NCBI RefSeq assembly: GCF_000380645.1
Contig: NZ_AQXZ01000019.1
Span: 372,001 to 436,000 of the forward strand
Direction: 5' to 3'
Origin: Smaragdicoccus niigatensis DSM 44881 = NBRC 103563
GTDB lineage: Bacteria > Actinomycetota > Actinomycetes > Mycobacteriales > Mycobacteriaceae
Length of the DNA stretch: 64,000 nt
Below are positions 40,787 through 49,347 of this stretch, in pieces. The notes beneath the pieces were generated by a model, which was not told the DNA's origin, ran no database searches, and saw nothing but the letters and a program-made list of their open reading frames with translations. Each line of letters begins with the position of its first letter. The stretch's first letter is position 1. Made by a program: the position numbers and the translations under genes.

Positions 40787-42127
40787 TCACACATTGCGCC
40801 GCGGTTCGGCATGCGAGGTCTGCACCCCGAGGAGCCGGGCAGCGAGCACCAGCTCGAAGACATCGCCGAAGCGCCGGATGTCGCAGCCGGTCTTCTCGGC
40901 AATTCGTTCGAGCCGATGGTAAGCCGTGTTGACGTGCACGTGGAGCTGCGTCGCTGCGACCTTTGCGTTGAGATCTGCCGCGGCATAGGCAATCAATGTC
41001 TCGACCAGCCCGCCTTCGCGGTCGATGTCCTCCTGGACGAACTTGCGTACCTGCGGCCTGATCATCTGGCGCGCAGTGTCGTCGGCGCGCAGCAACAAGT
41101 AGTCGAGCGTCGAAAGTCTGGGCAACGCCACCACACCCGCGCGCGGACCGGCACCGGCACGAGCCACACAAGCCTCCGAGTAGGCCTCCGGGATCTGGAC
41201 AAGTCCCCCACGCACTGTGCTGATCCCGACTGCGAGGTAAATGCCGCGAGCAGATAGCTGCGTCCAAGCCTGCTCGACTGCCGAAACAATGGCGGAGACG
41301 CGCTTACGCCTGGCCGGAAGTACCGCGATGATCTCGGCATGGCGGACGACCGTCAACCCCTGCTCGCCGACTGCGCGGTCGCCGGCGAGAACCGTTGCCG
41401 CTTCGCCGAGTAACCGCTGTTCGGACGAATCGACGGGCGTCGCAGCCAACACGACGAGTCGTGTGTTCGATTCGAGTCCGGCGGTCCGCAACATCGCTTG
41501 CTGTATTCCCGCGGAGGGCGCGCGCCGCGCCAGCAGATCTTCGAGCAAGTCACGACGTGCCCGATCACTTTCTGCGAGCAGGGTCTGCTGGGCATCGAGA
41601 TAGGCTTCCGCGGCAGCGGCACTGGCAGCCTCGGCCGTGTTCATGACGGGTTCCACCAACTGCACTGCAGCGGTGCCGATCTCGGGATCGGCCTCCGCGA
41701 TCGCGCGCAATCCCCGCCATAGCGCGAGTTGTCCAACGCGATAGCCCTGGAGCAGTTCTCCGAGGGAAATACCCATTCCCAGCAGCAGTGACGCCTGCCC
41801 CCGGGTGAGTGCCACGTCCACGGGCCGTACCGGAATCCCCTCGCGCAGTCTCCCTAGAAACGCGCGCACGATGGCCTCCGAGTGGGCCTCGACTGCGCGC
41901 CGCGACTCTGACGTGGCCCCTTCGCCAAAGGCGGGAATCTGCTCGAAGACTGCACGCACCGCGCTCGTGACGAGTGCGTCGACTGACGCCTCGGCAGCGT
42001 CCGCGAGTCGCCGAACCTCAGCAGAGATGTCCTCGGCCATTGCCTCACTCTGCTCCACGACTGCGTCGATCTGCATCCCAAACCGGCCAATATGCGACGT
42101 CAACGCAAATTCGGGTAACCGGACCAC
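40787..42127 (-). CDS. PucR/CdaR-type transcriptional regulator
   Basis: 446 residues from GTG 42127; an ATG at 42076 (MQIDAVVEQ) is an alternative. N-terminal helical region (1-190) resembles the RsbRD-like sensor found in this family. Middle region (about 200-330) is a GGDEF-like degenerate domain (LTVVRHAEIIAVLPARRK, YLAVGISTVRGGLVQIPEAY). The C-terminus carries the PucR helix-turn-helix: LVETLIAYAAADLNAKVAAT then QLHVHVNTAYHRLERIAEKT, diagnostic for the family. Cytoplasmic regulator; the palindrome just upstream may be its operator. Targets unknown, perhaps the divergent acyltransferase. Confidence 0.85.
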   Translation of the reverse strand: MVRLPEFALTSHIGRFGMQIDAVVEQSEAMAEDISAEVRRLADAAEASVDALVTSAVRAVFEQIPAFGEGATSESRRAVEAHSEAIVRAFLGRLREGIPVRPVDVALTRGQASLLLGMGISLGELLQGYRVGQLALWRGLRAIAEADPEIGTAAVQLVEPVMNTAEAASAAAAEAYLDAQQTLLAESDRARRDLLEDLLARRAPSAGIQQAMLRTAGLESNTRLVVLAATPVDSSEQRLLGEAATVLAGDRAVGEQGLTVVRHAEIIAVLPARRKRVSAIVSAVEQAWTQLSARGIYLAVGISTVRGGLVQIPEAYSEACVARAGAGPRAGVVALPRLSTLDYLLLRADDTARQMIRPQVRKFVQEDIDREGGLVETLIAYAAADLNAKVAATQLHVHVNTAYHRLERIAEKTGCDIRRFGDVFELVLAARLLGVQTSHAEPRRNV

Positions 42128-42137
42128 AGCGTCGCTT

Positions 42138-42150
42138 GTGGTCGGACCAC
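42138..42150. promoter_or_regulatory. Perfect 13-bp palindrome upstream of the PucR-like gene
   Basis: GTGGTCGGACCAC, arms of 6 bp around one G, starting 11 bp before the GTG start of the regulator (42127). A half-site GGACCAC recurs at 42121-42127. Divergent acyltransferase begins at 42249. Likely operator for autoregulation; not proven. Confidence 0.5.
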
Positions 42151-42248
42151 TAACGCGCGACGTCGGGCAACGGGCACCGTGGAGAGCACCCGAACCAGAG
42201 CCGATGAGGGACCGCCCTTGACTTCAAGCAAATAGTGAGGCAACACCC

Positions 42249-43148
42249 ATGACAACGACTTCCGAAATCAAACCAGTCAAGAAGACTCCCGGCGGACTCG
42301 CCGGATTCATTGCACGCCGGTCCCAGGCAGCCATCGAGGGCGCCCTCCAGGGACCGAGTTCTCGCGTCACCCGGTTCTCCCAGCCGGTCTGGAACCTGCT
42401 GTGCGACAAATACTTCCGCCTGGAGATCGACGGTTTTGATCGTCTGCCCGACAAGCCGTCACTGTTGGTCGGTGTGCACTCCGGCGGGGCGCTGACGATG
42501 GATGCGTGGACCCTGGTGGTCGCGTGGCAGCGCCACTTCAACAACGGCCGGACTTTGCACGGGACCGCGCACGACCTGTTGATGGCAGCGCCAGTTCTCG
42601 GCGACTACTTCCGCGCGAGCGGAGTGTTGCCCGCTTCCCGAGAGGCGGTCACTCGAGCGCTCGCGGCTGGAGACGATGTCATCGTGTGGCCGGGTGGCGA
42701 GCAGGATGCGATGCGCAGTTGGCGCAAGCGTGATGTTGCGACCCTCGCCGGGCGAAAAGGCTTCGTGCGGCAGGCTATCCGTTCCGGCGTGCCCATCGTG
42801 CCGGTGGCCACAATCGGCGGGCACGACACCGTGTTCGTGCTTTCCGAAGGACGCTTCATCGCGGACGGGCTCGACCGGCTCTTCGGAATCAAGAAGTCTT
42901 TGCGCGGCGTGACGGTCCCGATCATGCTCGGCTTTCCCTTCGGTCTCACGATTGAGACGCTGCCGACTCACCTGCCGCTGCCGGCCAAGATCCGAACCGA
43001 GATCCTCGACCCGATCTATGTCGATGACGATCCCGAACGAGCGAACGACCAGGCCTACGTCGATGCTGTCTACAAGGACGTCGAGGGAGCTATCCAGGAC
43101 GGCATGAACCGCCTGGCCAAGCGCCGCACGTTCCCGATCTTCGGCTGA
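42249..43148 (+). CDS. Lysophospholipid acyltransferase family protein
   Basis: 299 residues, ATG. Acyltransferase fold: LLVGVHSGGALTMDAW holds the HSGG-type catalytic His, AHDLLMAAPVLGDYFRASG, then VIVWPGGEQDAMRSW and GVPIVPVATIGGHDT, the motifs of the plsC-like group that uses acyl-CoA to esterify a glycerol or related lipid. The pattern GNHSGG/WPGGE suits the DGAT-like or LPLAT-type actinobacterial members. Probably membrane-associated without clear spans. Divergent from the PucR-type regulator. Confidence 0.85.
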   Translation: MTTTSEIKPVKKTPGGLAGFIARRSQAAIEGALQGPSSRVTRFSQPVWNLLCDKYFRLEIDGFDRLPDKPSLLVGVHSGGALTMDAWTLVVAWQRHFNNGRTLHGTAHDLLMAAPVLGDYFRASGVLPASREAVTRALAAGDDVIVWPGGEQDAMRSWRKRDVATLAGRKGFVRQAIRSGVPIVPVATIGGHDTVFVLSEGRFIADGLDRLFGIKKSLRGVTVPIMLGFPFGLTIETLPTHLPLPAKIRTEILDPIYVDDDPERANDQAYVDAVYKDVEGAIQDGMNRLAKRRTFPIFG

Positions 43149-43279
43149 CGGCGACGACAACGACGTTTTCCTGCCGAGTTTCTGTCCGAATGAATGCGTG
43201 GCTAGTTTCCCCCTCGGTGCACCGCAGACATCGGTAGGTTCGCAACAGTCGAACGACACACACAGAGGCGGGATCGACG

Positions 43280-45661
43280 GTGGAGGACGCAACCCAGCAC
43301 GACGCCGCTCTCGGCGTGGGCGCCCAGCTCGAGGCTGCGGGTTTTCGGGATGCCGAGGTTATCGGTCACGGCGGTTTCGGCATCGTGTACCGCTGTGTCG
43401 AGGCTGGTCTGGGCCGCACGGTCGCGGTGAAATTGCTGCTTGAAGACCTTGCGGCCGATGAAGATCGCGAGCGGTTCGTGCGCGAGCAGCAGGCGATGGC
43501 CCGGCTCTCGGGTCATCCGAACATCCTCGACGTGCATCAAGCCGGAGTCACCGCGTCCGGTCAGCCGTTCATCGTCATGCCGTACTGCGCGAACGGAGCA
43601 CTCGACTCCAGGTTGCGGGCGCAAGGCACGCTGTCGGACCGGGAAGTTCTGGCCATCGGCGTGAAGCTCGCCGGTGCGCTCGAAACTGCGCATCAGGCGG
43701 GGATTCTGCATCGTGACGTCAAGCCTGCGAACATTCTCATCAACGACTTCGGCGAGCCGCAGCTGACCGACTTCGGCATCGCCCACATCAAGGGTGGCTT
43801 CGAGACGGCGACCGGCGTCATCACCGGATCACCCGCGTACACCGCGCCGGAGGTGCTCACCGGGCGAACCCCGACGGCGAAGTCCGATCTCTACAGCCTC
43901 GGCGCAGTCTTGTTCTGTCTGGCGACCGGGCACGCGGTTTTCGAACGCAAAGAGGGCGAGAAGGTCATCGCGCAGTTCGTGCGCATCGTGAACGAGCCCG
44001 TTCCGAATCCTCGCGACCGGGGCGTTTCGGAGGCGCTGAGTTCGGCGATCGAACATGTGATGAATCCGGACCCGGCAGCCCGTCCGGCTTCGGCCGCCGA
44101 ATTCGGCGAGGAGTTGCGAGCCGCCGAAGCCACGCTCGGACTTGCACCGACTGACATGGCGATCCCCGCAGGCACTCAGATATCGCACGCGGACACCTCG
44201 ACGACTCGTCGCAGTTCGCTGACACCTCCGGTCGCGGGGTCGAAGTACCGGCCGCCCGCGGCCGCGCACGCGCTGGTCGAACGTGCGCGGTTGATCGAGA
44301 TGCTGCGTGCCGGAGGTCGTCGACGCCTGGCCCTCATCCATGCGCCGGCCGGCTTCGGAAAGAGCACACTCGCTGCGCAGTGGCGCACCGAACTTGTTTC
44401 CGATGACGTTGCGGTCGCCTGGCTCAGCGTCGACGCCGATGACAACAATGTGGTCTGGTTCGTGTCGCACGTGCTCGACGCAATCCGAAACGTCCGCCCA
44501 GGCGTCGGCTACGGAATGGTCGAACTGCTGGAATCTGGCGGCGCCCGCGCGGTGCGCAGTGTTTTGAATGTGCTCTTGAACGAGATCCACGAAACGGGGA
44601 CGGATCTCGTGCTCGTCGTCGACGACTGGCATCGCATCGAAGACCCGCAGACGATCGCCGCGATGGCCATGATCCTCGATGACGGCTGTCACCACCTGCG
44701 GGTCATCGTGTCGAGCAGGTCCCACGGCGGATTGCCACTGGGACGCCTTCGGGTACGTGACGAGCTGATCGAAATCGATTCGGAGGCACTGCGATTCGAC
44801 GAGACGGAGTCCCGCGCGTTCCTTACCGAGCGCGGAGTCGATGAGAACGATGTCGCTGATCTTCTGCAGTCGACCGAGGGCTGGATCGCCGCGCTGCAGC
44901 TGGCGTCGCTGTCCCATCGCATGCCCGCGGGGATTACGCGACGGCTCGGCGCAGACCATCAAGCTCTCGAGGAGTACCTCGTCGAGAATGTCCTCGACTC
45001 GCTCAATCCGGATCTGCTCGATCGCATGCTGGCGATCGCCGTCACCGAACGCACCTGCGGTGACCTCGCCGCACGGTTGACCGGAGCGGGCAACGGTCAG
45101 ACCGTGCTCGACGAAATCGAGCACCGGGAACTGTTCCTCAGTCGCACCGATGACGACTGGGAGTGGATGCGCTTCCAGAACATGTTCCGCGAGTATCTGG
45201 TTCGGCGCCTGCACACCCGAGACCCGCAGCGCGAGATCCAACTTCACAAGCTGGCGTCGCTGTGGTTCGCCGACAACGGACTGCTCAAAGAAGCTGTCGA
45301 TCACGCACTCGCGGCGGGTGACACCGAACGAGCCGCCGACTTGGTCGAGGAACATCGAGAGGGGTTCCTCGCACGGTCAGCCACCGCGAGCCTGGTCGGT
45401 TTGGTCGCGAAGCTCCCGGCCCAAGTGGTCGAGCAGCGGCCGTCGCTGCAGACGGTGAACTCTTTGTTGGAGGACTCGCAACGCACATTGAACCGGGTCC
45501 TGCACGAGGTTGGCGCGACCGTCGGCCTCGGCGACCTGATCCCAGAGGTCGACGTCGTTCACACTGCGTCCAAGGGTTGGGCGAAGGGAGTTGGCAGTCT
45601 CAAGGGCTTGATGCATGGGTTGTCGCGATCTACCGAACCGAAGAAGGCTGACTCGGACTAG
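43280..45661 (+). CDS. Ser/Thr kinase fused to a MalT-like NB-ATPase (PknK-like, shortened)
   Basis: 793 residues from GTG, no membrane span, soluble. Kinase domain 20-285: GHGGFGIVY, VAVKLLLED (Lys51), HRDVKPANIL (Asp146), DFGIAH (Asp164), GSPAYTAPEVL. From about 330 a STAND-type ATPase: HAPAGFGKSTLAAQW (Walker A), LVLVVDDWHRI (Walker B), then SSRSHGGLPLGRLRVRDEL and winged-helix-like regions. This is the layout of mycobacterial PknK, but that protein is about 1110 residues and goes on into a TPR-like region. Here the chain ends soon after KLPAQVVEQRPSLQ with an unrelated 75-residue tail, so the sensor part appears lost. Confidence 0.85.
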   Translation: MEDATQHDAALGVGAQLEAAGFRDAEVIGHGGFGIVYRCVEAGLGRTVAVKLLLEDLAADEDRERFVREQQAMARLSGHPNILDVHQAGVTASGQPFIVMPYCANGALDSRLRAQGTLSDREVLAIGVKLAGALETAHQAGILHRDVKPANILINDFGEPQLTDFGIAHIKGGFETATGVITGSPAYTAPEVLTGRTPTAKSDLYSLGAVLFCLATGHAVFERKEGEKVIAQFVRIVNEPVPNPRDRGVSEALSSAIEHVMNPDPAARPASAAEFGEELRAAEATLGLAPTDMAIPAGTQISHADTSTTRRSSLTPPVAGSKYRPPAAAHALVERARLIEMLRAGGRRRLALIHAPAGFGKSTLAAQWRTELVSDDVAVAWLSVDADDNNVVWFVSHVLDAIRNVRPGVGYGMVELLESGGARAVRSVLNVLLNEIHETGTDLVLVVDDWHRIEDPQTIAAMAMILDDGCHHLRVIVSSRSHGGLPLGRLRVRDELIEIDSEALRFDETESRAFLTERGVDENDVADLLQSTEGWIAALQLASLSHRMPAGITRRLGADHQALEEYLVENVLDSLNPDLLDRMLAIAVTERTCGDLAARLTGAGNGQTVLDEIEHRELFLSRTDDDWEWMRFQNMFREYLVRRLHTRDPQREIQLHKLASLWFADNGLLKEAVDHALAAGDTERAADLVEEHREGFLARSATASLVGLVAKLPAQVVEQRPSLQTVNSLLEDSQRTLNRVLHEVGATVGLGDLIPEVDVVHTASKGWAKGVGSLKGLMHGLSRSTEPKKADSD

Positions 45662-45710
45662 GTCGTGTCTGGCAAATCCGGCCGGATGGGATTTTGCCAG
45701 ACACGGCCTA
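45661..45710. terminator. Long inverted repeat after the kinase gene
   Basis: CGTGTCTGGCAAA (45664-45676) pairs with TTTGCCAGACACG (45693-45705) around a GC-rich loop. It begins at the kinase stop and ends 23 bp before the next gene's GTG, so it looks like a terminator, possibly with a role in the leader of the following gene. Confidence 0.65.
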
Positions 45711-45732
45711 TCTGCCGGGTAGCGTCCGAGTG

Positions 45733-46203
45733 GTGAGCGAACGTCGGGTTTACGTCGACAAGCAGAAGCCGTCCATCTACAAGGCGCTGGGTGCTGCGGC
45801 CATCGAATGCCGGGCCCAGGCGGTCGAGGCTGGAATCACTCGCGCGACGCTGGAACTGATCAATGTGCGTGCATCGCAGATCAACGGATGTGCGTTCTGC
45901 CTCGACCTGCACACCCGGCTCGCGGTGAAGGAAGGCGTGACCGCTCAACAACTGGGCGTCCTGCCTGCATGGCGGGAGACCGAAGTTTTTGAGCCTATTG
46001 ACCGGGCCGCGCTCGAGATCGCCGAAGCTGTCACGAACGTGGCTACCGATCACCTCGAGGATGCGGACTACGACCGGATCCGCGGTCAGCTCAATGACGA
46101 CCAGTTGGCCGTACTCGTCTATGCCGCGTCGATCATCAACGCGTTCAACCGGCTGTCGATCCTGAGTCAGCACCCGGTGACGCATCGGGAAGCGCGGGAT
46201 TAG
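45733..46203 (+). CDS. Carboxymuconolactone decarboxylase / AhpD-like protein
   Basis: 156 residues from GTG 45733 (another GTG 3 bp earlier). AhpD-like alkylhydroperoxidase pattern: LELINVRASQINGCAFCLDL then HTRLAVKEG, with CxxC (Cys53, Cys56) and His60 as the thiol active site, then the RAALEIAEAVT helix. These proteins give or take reducing equivalents in peroxide reduction. No neighbour suggests a particular partner. Cytoplasmic. Confidence 0.88.
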   Translation: MSERRVYVDKQKPSIYKALGAAAIECRAQAVEAGITRATLELINVRASQINGCAFCLDLHTRLAVKEGVTAQQLGVLPAWRETEVFEPIDRAALEIAEAVTNVATDHLEDADYDRIRGQLNDDQLAVLVYAASIINAFNRLSILSQHPVTHREARD

Positions 46204-46208
46204 GTCCG

Positions 46209-47009
46209 CTATCCCCTCTCCCACCAGGCACGATAGGTCTGCGCGAGCCACGTGTTGATCACCCGATCGTCGGTCGCTTCCGGAAGGTCCGACTGTGCGG
46301 TCGCCGCCGTAAGCCGTGCCGACAGATCCGCGATCTCGTCCAGACATTCGGCGAGCGTGAACTTGCCGAGGCGGACGTCCCGCAAGTGCCCGCGGAGATC
46401 CGGTCGCATGGGCAGCTCGATCGTCGCCGATTCCATCAGCTCGATGCCTTGGATGGCGATCCGCATTGAGTGGTACGCGTACTTCGTGTCTAGGCCGTAC
46501 TTCTCGATCAACTCCGGACGGTTCAGTCGCGGCGCGGATTCCCCAGAAAGATGCCGGCGCTGCGAGTTCAGGTAGCCGAGGAACCGCAGCCCCGCCTTCT
46601 TCGACAACAGCATCAACCGATTCGCCCGGAGGTCGAATCCTGGTTCGGCAATCCGGACGATCTCCGTATCGGGCGCGAACAGAGGCATGAGAACCGTCGG
46701 ATTGCCCGCGGATGCGAGGCGGATGTACTTGCGGAGCGAATAGACCACAAGATCGAGATCACCAGGGCCGCTGCGGACTCCGACTGGCTGTGATCGGTAC
46801 TCGTACTGCTCGAATGCCTTCGGGTTGCAGCGGAGTGCCACCTCGGGCGGCTCGATTGCGATACCCATTTCATCGCGGTCATCGGCTTCTTTCACGGTGA
46901 CTCCATGCAGACCCGACCCAACCTGGGTTTGCAATACCGTGTTGCTGTCGGCGATCTCGCGATGCCAATCGGTCGAATGCTTCGTGATGAACACCCTGAC
47001 GTCACTCAT
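46209..47009 (-). CDS. RlaP-like nucleotidyltransferase
   Basis: 266 residues from the ATG at 47009. Minimal nucleotidyltransferase core near the N-terminus: QVGSGLHGVTVKEADDRDEM, that is GS(x)3G followed by an acidic DDxDExG metal motif. Then LDLVVYSLRKYIRLASAGNP and LMPLFAPDTEIV, as in PF10127-type proteins (DNA-polymerase-beta superfamily, proposed in RNA repair). The C-terminal part is helical with YHSMRIAIQGIELM. No ligase or kinase gene is next to it. Cytoplasmic; target RNA or protein unknown. Confidence 0.7.
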   Translation of the reverse strand: MSDVRVFITKHSTDWHREIADSNTVLQTQVGSGLHGVTVKEADDRDEMGIAIEPPEVALRCNPKAFEQYEYRSQPVGVRSGPGDLDLVVYSLRKYIRLASAGNPTVLMPLFAPDTEIVRIAEPGFDLRANRLMLLSKKAGLRFLGYLNSQRRHLSGESAPRLNRPELIEKYGLDTKYAYHSMRIAIQGIELMESATIELPMRPDLRGHLRDVRLGKFTLAECLDEIADLSARLTAATAQSDLPEATDDRVINTWLAQTYRAWWERG

Positions 47010-47098
47010 TTGACCTTGCCCCTCCGGCGCCGAATTCTTTCGGCTGGTTGGACGCGCGGGCAAGCGAAAAAGTTCCGTTGGGCGGCGCGAGTGTTCTC

Positions 47099-47218
47099 TT
47101 AGCGTCTCCGTGTACGCAGACGCTCGCGAATTTCCGGAATCGATCCGAGTCCAACGACGACAGCCCCGATAGCGACGACCGCCATTGCGGCGAATACGAC
47201 CGTTCCGACAACCTCCAT
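47099..47218 (-). CDS. Tiny membrane protein (DUF6893-like)
   Basis: 39 residues, ATG 47218 with a GAGGAG site 6 nt upstream. The product is one hydrophobic helix (EVVGTVVFAAMAVVAIGAVV) followed by VGLGSIPEIRERLRTRRR, with a basic C-terminus that should stay in the cytoplasm. The GSIPEIRERLR-like ending resembles small actinobacterial proteins of this kind. Function unknown. It is too short for ordinary gene callers, but the ribosome-binding site is excellent. Confidence 0.65.
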   Translation of the reverse strand: MEVVGTVVFAAMAVVAIGAVVVGLGSIPEIRERLRTRRR

Positions 47219-47320
47219 GATGTTCTCCTCGCTCCTCCCTCCACGATAGGTCGGGAGAGCCGTGTGTCGAGGTCTCGATTAGCAGGGACGGAACATCGAT
47301 GGACGTGAGGGCGGCTGATG

Positions 47321-47345
47321 GGGGCTGCGGAATTGCCGCAGCCCC
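47321..47345 (-). terminator. Hairpin terminator after the DUF2786 gene
   Basis: GGGGCTGCGG (47321-47330) pairs with CCGCAGCCCC (47336-47345) around AATTG, a 10-bp perfect stem, 6 bp after the stop of the minus-strand gene at 47352. Confidence 0.85.
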
Positions 47346-47351
47346 ACGATT

Positions 47352-48647
47352 TCAGCTCGCGCGTTCGTCGAGAACGCCCCTCGTGTCCAACTGTGCAAGG
47401 TCGGCAGCTGCACGACCGGCACCCCAACCGGCGCTATCCCCCGCCCGGACTGCGGTCTGCGTGAGTTCCGGGAATATCGCGCTCGCCGCTACCCGCACCT
47501 CCTCTGCACGTGCGGCAAGCACCGGAAGCAATGCGCCACCGTGCTCTGCATCAGCCTGGGTCGTGGTTTGCGCGCTCGCCTCGCTGAGCCGCTCACCGAT
47601 ACGCTCCGCATAGGCCACAAGGAACGACTGCCGGTACGAGCGCGTGCGTGAAGTGCCGTGGCGTGTGGCATGTGATCCAGCCGCAGTCATGGCTCGAGTG
47701 GCTTGAACGAGCAGGGATGTCGCGAGCAATTCGGTGGCGGCCAGGTCCGCACGGTGACCGACCAGCGTCACGAACCCCCACTCCTTGGACAGCACGCAAC
47801 TGCAGTTGTTGCTGCCTGCAACCGCATTGACGAGCAACGCTTTCGGAACGAGGTACGGGGCGTCGAGCCACAAGCGACGGACGATGGGGCGGCTGCGGGT
47901 AGTCCGGGTCTGCGCAGCGAGCACATGATCGATCGAATGCGTCGTGATCAGCTGCTGCGCCTTCGCGGTGAGCGCTTCGGCCTCATCTTCGAACTCCGTG
48001 GACTCGGCCTTGACCAGCAGCGCTCGCACCTTTCGCAGCACTCGATCATCAATGTCTGAGATCGTGTCGACCACTTCAGCCGTCGACGCGCCTGGAGCCG
48101 GCAGTACGAAGGCGAGCGCCGGCAAGGAGAACAACACGACCAGTAGGTCGATGAGTTGATCGCGCGCGTCGTTCCAGGCAAGCCGCGTCCGCGCCGCCCA
48201 CGCCTGCGTCCCGTTGTCGTGCGTTGTGCTCAACGTCGACAGCTGAGCGGACCAGTCTGGGTGGACCGCACCTCGACCGGCGCTCTCGCGTGCGACGACA
48301 CACATGACGAACTCGACGACCGGCGCAGAGAATCGGCGCCGACTCACCTCATGCAGGTCGAGCGGCGTCCAGCCGCGCGCGATCGAAGCGCGCACTCCGG
48401 ACACGATCTGATCGTCGAACGCACGCTGTTGATGGTGGTCCGCGTACCGAGCAAACTGCGCGTCGGCGTCGCTTATCAAGGTGTTGCCGCCGGCTCGCTG
48501 CAGCGCGAGGTGGCGCAGTGCGAGACTGGCCAACTCGTGCGCGCTCCACGACTCGTCGTGGCGGTTCCGAGGTCCGTTCTGTGTGGTCTGCTGCTTCCGT
48601 GCCTTGCGCGCCTTCTCCGCCCGGCGCTGACGGTTGTTGACTCCCAT
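47352..48647 (-). CDS. DUF2786 domain protein
   Basis: 431 residues from the ATG at 48647. Basic N-terminus (NNRQRRAEKARKARKQQ). The middle holds RKVRALLVKAESTEFEDEAE then ALTAKAQQLITTHSID, the core of DUF2786, a helical domain of unknown function found near phage and other DNA-linked genes. The rest is helical with Ala/Arg-rich stretches; two hydrophobic patches near residues 165-190 are not convincing membrane spans. Its upstream region faces the WXG100 genes. I have no functional proposal. Confidence 0.75.
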   Translation of the reverse strand: MGVNNRQRRAEKARKARKQQTTQNGPRNRHDESWSAHELASLALRHLALQRAGGNTLISDADAQFARYADHHQQRAFDDQIVSGVRASIARGWTPLDLHEVSRRRFSAPVVEFVMCVVARESAGRGAVHPDWSAQLSTLSTTHDNGTQAWAARTRLAWNDARDQLIDLLVVLFSLPALAFVLPAPGASTAEVVDTISDIDDRVLRKVRALLVKAESTEFEDEAEALTAKAQQLITTHSIDHVLAAQTRTTRSRPIVRRLWLDAPYLVPKALLVNAVAGSNNCSCVLSKEWGFVTLVGHRADLAATELLATSLLVQATRAMTAAGSHATRHGTSRTRSYRQSFLVAYAERIGERLSEASAQTTTQADAEHGGALLPVLAARAEEVRVAASAIFPELTQTAVRAGDSAGWGAGRAAADLAQLDTRGVLDERAS

Positions 48648-48781
48648 GCCGAAGAGTCTCGGGGAGGGTACTGACAAGTTCGCGCGCCCGGCACTTGGCA
48701 CGGCAGCTTTCGCAGATTTGCCGTGTGAAAGCGGAACCGTTCGACCGCCGTCTGCGTCAAACCCCGCGAAGGAGGCTTTCG

Positions 48782-49063
48782 ATGCAGGCAAAACCACAGG
48801 AATTGCGAACGGCGGCAAATCAATTGCGCGAGATCGCCGCAGACCTGATCAACGACGTTCGCTCGTTGCACGCGAACGCCGAAACGGTGATGAGTTCGCA
48901 CTGGACGGGCGACGCGTCCGCCACACACGTCGAGGCGTGGAGAGACTGGTCAGACGCGGCACGAAAACTCGTGTGCGCCCTCAGCTACGACGCGCAACTT
49001 CTCGCCCACTCTGCAGCTGAATTCTCCGCTGCCGATGACGCGTTTGCCGGCGCTCTCGCATGA
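48782..49063 (+). CDS. WXG100-like protein (ESX substrate or partner)
   Basis: 93 residues, ATG after a GAAGGAGG site. Two amphipathic helices joined by a WTG turn (SSHWTGDASATHVEAW), the defining WXG100 pattern. There is no clear YxxxD/E secretion signal at the end. Its stop overlaps the next gene, a second WXG100-type protein, so the two would pair as a heterodimer like EsxA/EsxB. Together they head the effector operon and are likely the carriers for type VII export of the toxin. Confidence 0.8.
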   Translation: MQAKPQELRTAANQLREIAADLINDVRSLHANAETVMSSHWTGDASATHVEAWRDWSDAARKLVCALSYDAQLLAHSAAEFSAADDAFAGALA

Positions 49064-49347
49064 CCGCGTATTCGGCCAACCTTCCAAGCCTGGAATCGCT
49101 CGTCAGCACGGCAGTGGATATCGGCAACGCGATCGAAAAGCGCGTGTCGGAGGTTGAGCGAGCCGTCGACGATCTCCATGTCGATTGGCTGGGAAATAGC
49201 GCCGAGCAGCACCGCGAGAACGCTCAGACGTGGCACCGGTCGATGTCGATAATGCGCTCAGCACTCGATGACCTTCGCAATGCGGTCGCAGCGGCGCGGG
49301 ACGCGTACAGCCACAATGCCGAGCACAACCGACGGATGTGGCCGTGA
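49060..49347 (+). CDS. WXG100-like partner protein
   Basis: 95 residues, overlapping the gene before by 4 bp (ATGA). Turn is WLG (DLHVDWLGNSAEQHRENA), followed by a second helix and the tail AYSHNAEHNRRMWP. Overlaps the next gene by 10 bp, so all three products are translationally coupled. Likely dimerises with the upstream WXG100 protein. Confidence 0.8.
   Translation: MTAYSANLPSLESLVSTAVDIGNAIEKRVSEVERAVDDLHVDWLGNSAEQHRENAQTWHRSMSIMRSALDDLRNAVAAARDAYSHNAEHNRRMWP

Noticed and set aside
43829-45355. Long antisense open frame within the kinase gene
   Set aside because: Same high-GC shadow effect; the sense strand has all kinase and ATPase motifs.
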